From Burkholderiales bacterium (GTDB lineage Bacteria; Pseudomonadota; Gammaproteobacteria; Burkholderiales; Burkholderiaceae_D), in NCBI GenBank assembly GCA_028868455.1, contig JAGWUK010000171.1:1-6606 (forward strand): a DNA stretch of 6,606 nt, read 5' to 3'. The first letter of the stretch is position 1. Each line of letters begins with the position of its first letter. Made by a program: the position numbers and the translations under genes. Below are positions 6,123-6,606 of this stretch, piece by piece. The notes under the pieces were generated by a model. It ran no database searches. It had not been told where the DNA came from and was given only the letters and a program-made list of their open reading frames with translations.

Positions 6123-6127
6123 TTATC

Positions 6128-6310
6128 ATGGCAGTTCAGCAAAATAAAAAGTCCCCATCCAAGCGTGGCATGCACCGTTCCCACGATTTCCTGACTGCAC
6201 CACAGTTAGGTATCGAGCCAACAACTGGTGAGACACATCTGCGTCACCACATCAGCCCTAACGGCTTTTACCGTGGTCGTAAAGTATTGAAAACTAAGAA
6301 CGACGAGTAA
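6128..6310 (+). CDS. rpmF: 50S ribosomal protein L32
   Basis: A 60-residue, very basic protein matching bacterial L32 (bL32; E. coli 57 aa), a structural component of the large ribosomal subunit. The N terminus [20 protein letters not shown] and the segment [20 protein letters not shown] correspond closely to E. coli, including the SKRGM-RSHD and LRHHI-GYYRGRKV blocks. This is the cysteine-free form without a zinc ribbon. The start at 6128 is set by AGGAG and by family alignment. yceD lies upstream with a 140-nt gap holding little but A/T-rich sequence and a small GCGA/TCGC dyad. A strong terminator follows, so much of the transcript should end here rather than continue into plsX. Confidence 0.98.
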   Translation: MAVQQNKKSPSKRGMHRSHDFLTAPQLGIEPTTGETHLRHHISPNGFYRGRKVLKTKNDE

Positions 6311-6329
6311 TCTCTGTTCTTGTTAAAGG

Positions 6330-6369
6330 AAGCGGCGTGACGAGTCTCGTACTTGGCGCCGCTTTTTTT
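6330..6369 (+). terminator. Strong intrinsic terminator after rpmF
   Basis: AAGCGGCG (6330-6337) pairs with CGCCGCTT (6357-6364), an 8-bp GC-rich stem. The loop can itself fold (ACGA/TCGT), and a run of seven T's (6363-6369) follows. Confidence 0.88.
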
Positions 6370-6432
6370 ATGCCTGTTTTTCCCGAATTCTGGTGTTCAG
6401 ATTTGTCTGTGCCCTGATTTTATAAACACGTT

Positions 6433-6444
6433 TCTGGATCCAGA
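6433..6444. promoter_or_regulatory. Perfect 12-bp palindrome upstream of plsX
   Basis: TCTGGATCCAGA reads identically on both strands and lies 47 nt before the candidate plsX -35. It could be a repressor operator, but no known regulator is recognised. It is followed by a pyrimidine-rich tract (6449-6478). Confidence 0.3.
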
Positions 6445-6491
6445 CTGATTTTCTCTGTTTTTTCTTTTTTCATTTCTGTGTGGAAATGGAA

Positions 6492-6523
6492 TTGACGGAA
6501 ATTGCCTCTCCGTTTGGTACACT
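6492..6523 (+). promoter_or_regulatory. Candidate plsX promoter
   Basis: TTGACG (6492-6497, 5/6) is followed after a long 20-nt spacer by TACACT (6518-6523), which carries an upstream TGG giving an extended -10 (TGnTACACT). The extended -10 may offset the poor spacing. The predicted start lies around 6530, about 26 nt before the plsX ATG. Confidence 0.4.
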
Positions 6524-6555
6524 AGTCGTTTCGGATCGAAGTTTAGTAACACTAC

Positions 6556-6606
6556 ATGACAATAAAAATTTCCATAGACTGCATGGGTGGCGATCACGGC
6601 CCGTCA
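6556..6606 (+). CDS. plsX: PlsX phosphate acyltransferase, first 17 residues (cut by the window end)
   Basis: The ATG at 6556 begins MTIKISIDCMGGDHGPS and runs off the window. The D-x-MGGD-x-GP signature is the conserved N terminus of PlsX, the cytoplasmic/peripheral enzyme that converts acyl-ACP to acyl-phosphate for phosphatidic acid synthesis with PlsY. The position directly after rpmF is the classical one (rpmF-plsX-fabH). No clear Shine-Dalgarno precedes it. The 245-nt gap after rpmF holds a terminator, a palindrome and a candidate promoter, so it is probably transcribed separately. Confidence 0.9.
   Translation, partial: MTIKISIDCMGGDHGPS

Noticed and set aside
6023..6127. 35-codon N-terminal extension of rpmF
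   Set aside because: L32 begins MAVQQNK, and AGGAG sits directly ahead of that ATG.

Overview
The window looks like chromosomal DNA from a betaproteobacterium, plausibly Burkholderiales/Oxalobacteraceae. The support is the close match of its recognisable proteins to proteobacterial YqhD, YceF, YceD and L32, and the gene order RsmI-like methyltransferase / maf(yceF) / yceD / rpmF / plsX. The genus is an inference from gene style and was not looked up. No phage, CRISPR, tRNA or rRNA signal was seen.

Layout. (1) 2-2385, + strand: three proteins I do not recognise. The first is truncated by the window edge and, like the second, ends in a very acidic low-complexity tail. The second follows 9 nt after it with a good ribosome binding site. 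An intrinsic-terminator-like hairpin then precedes the third, a 409-residue, probably helical protein. (2) 2386-2497: a convergent gap holding two strong hairpins. (3) 2498-3658, - strand: a YqhD-type NADPH-dependent iron alcohol/aldehyde reductase with all four metal ligands present. Upstream of it, 3698-3795 is a 98-bp inverted-repeat element resembling a MITE or IS remnant. (4) 3846-5346, - strand: an RsmI-like methyltransferase with its own putative promoter, and maf/yceF. (5) 5463-6606, + strand, divergent from maf: yceD, rpmF (ribosomal protein L32), a strong intrinsic terminator, a candidate promoter, and the first 17 codons of plsX.

How it fits together. The right half is the conserved yceF / yceD-rpmF-plsX neighbourhood linking ribosome biogenesis (YceD, L32) to phospholipid synthesis (PlsX). 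Here yceF is divergent and plsX is separated from rpmF by a terminator, so plsX probably has its own transcription start. The left half is accessory-looking: an unrecognised acidic-tailed gene set and a carbonyl-detoxifying reductase bracketed by inverted repeats. No undescribed defence or mobile system is proven. The best candidates for new biology are the three-gene unknown set and the inverted-repeat element ahead of the yqhD homologue.
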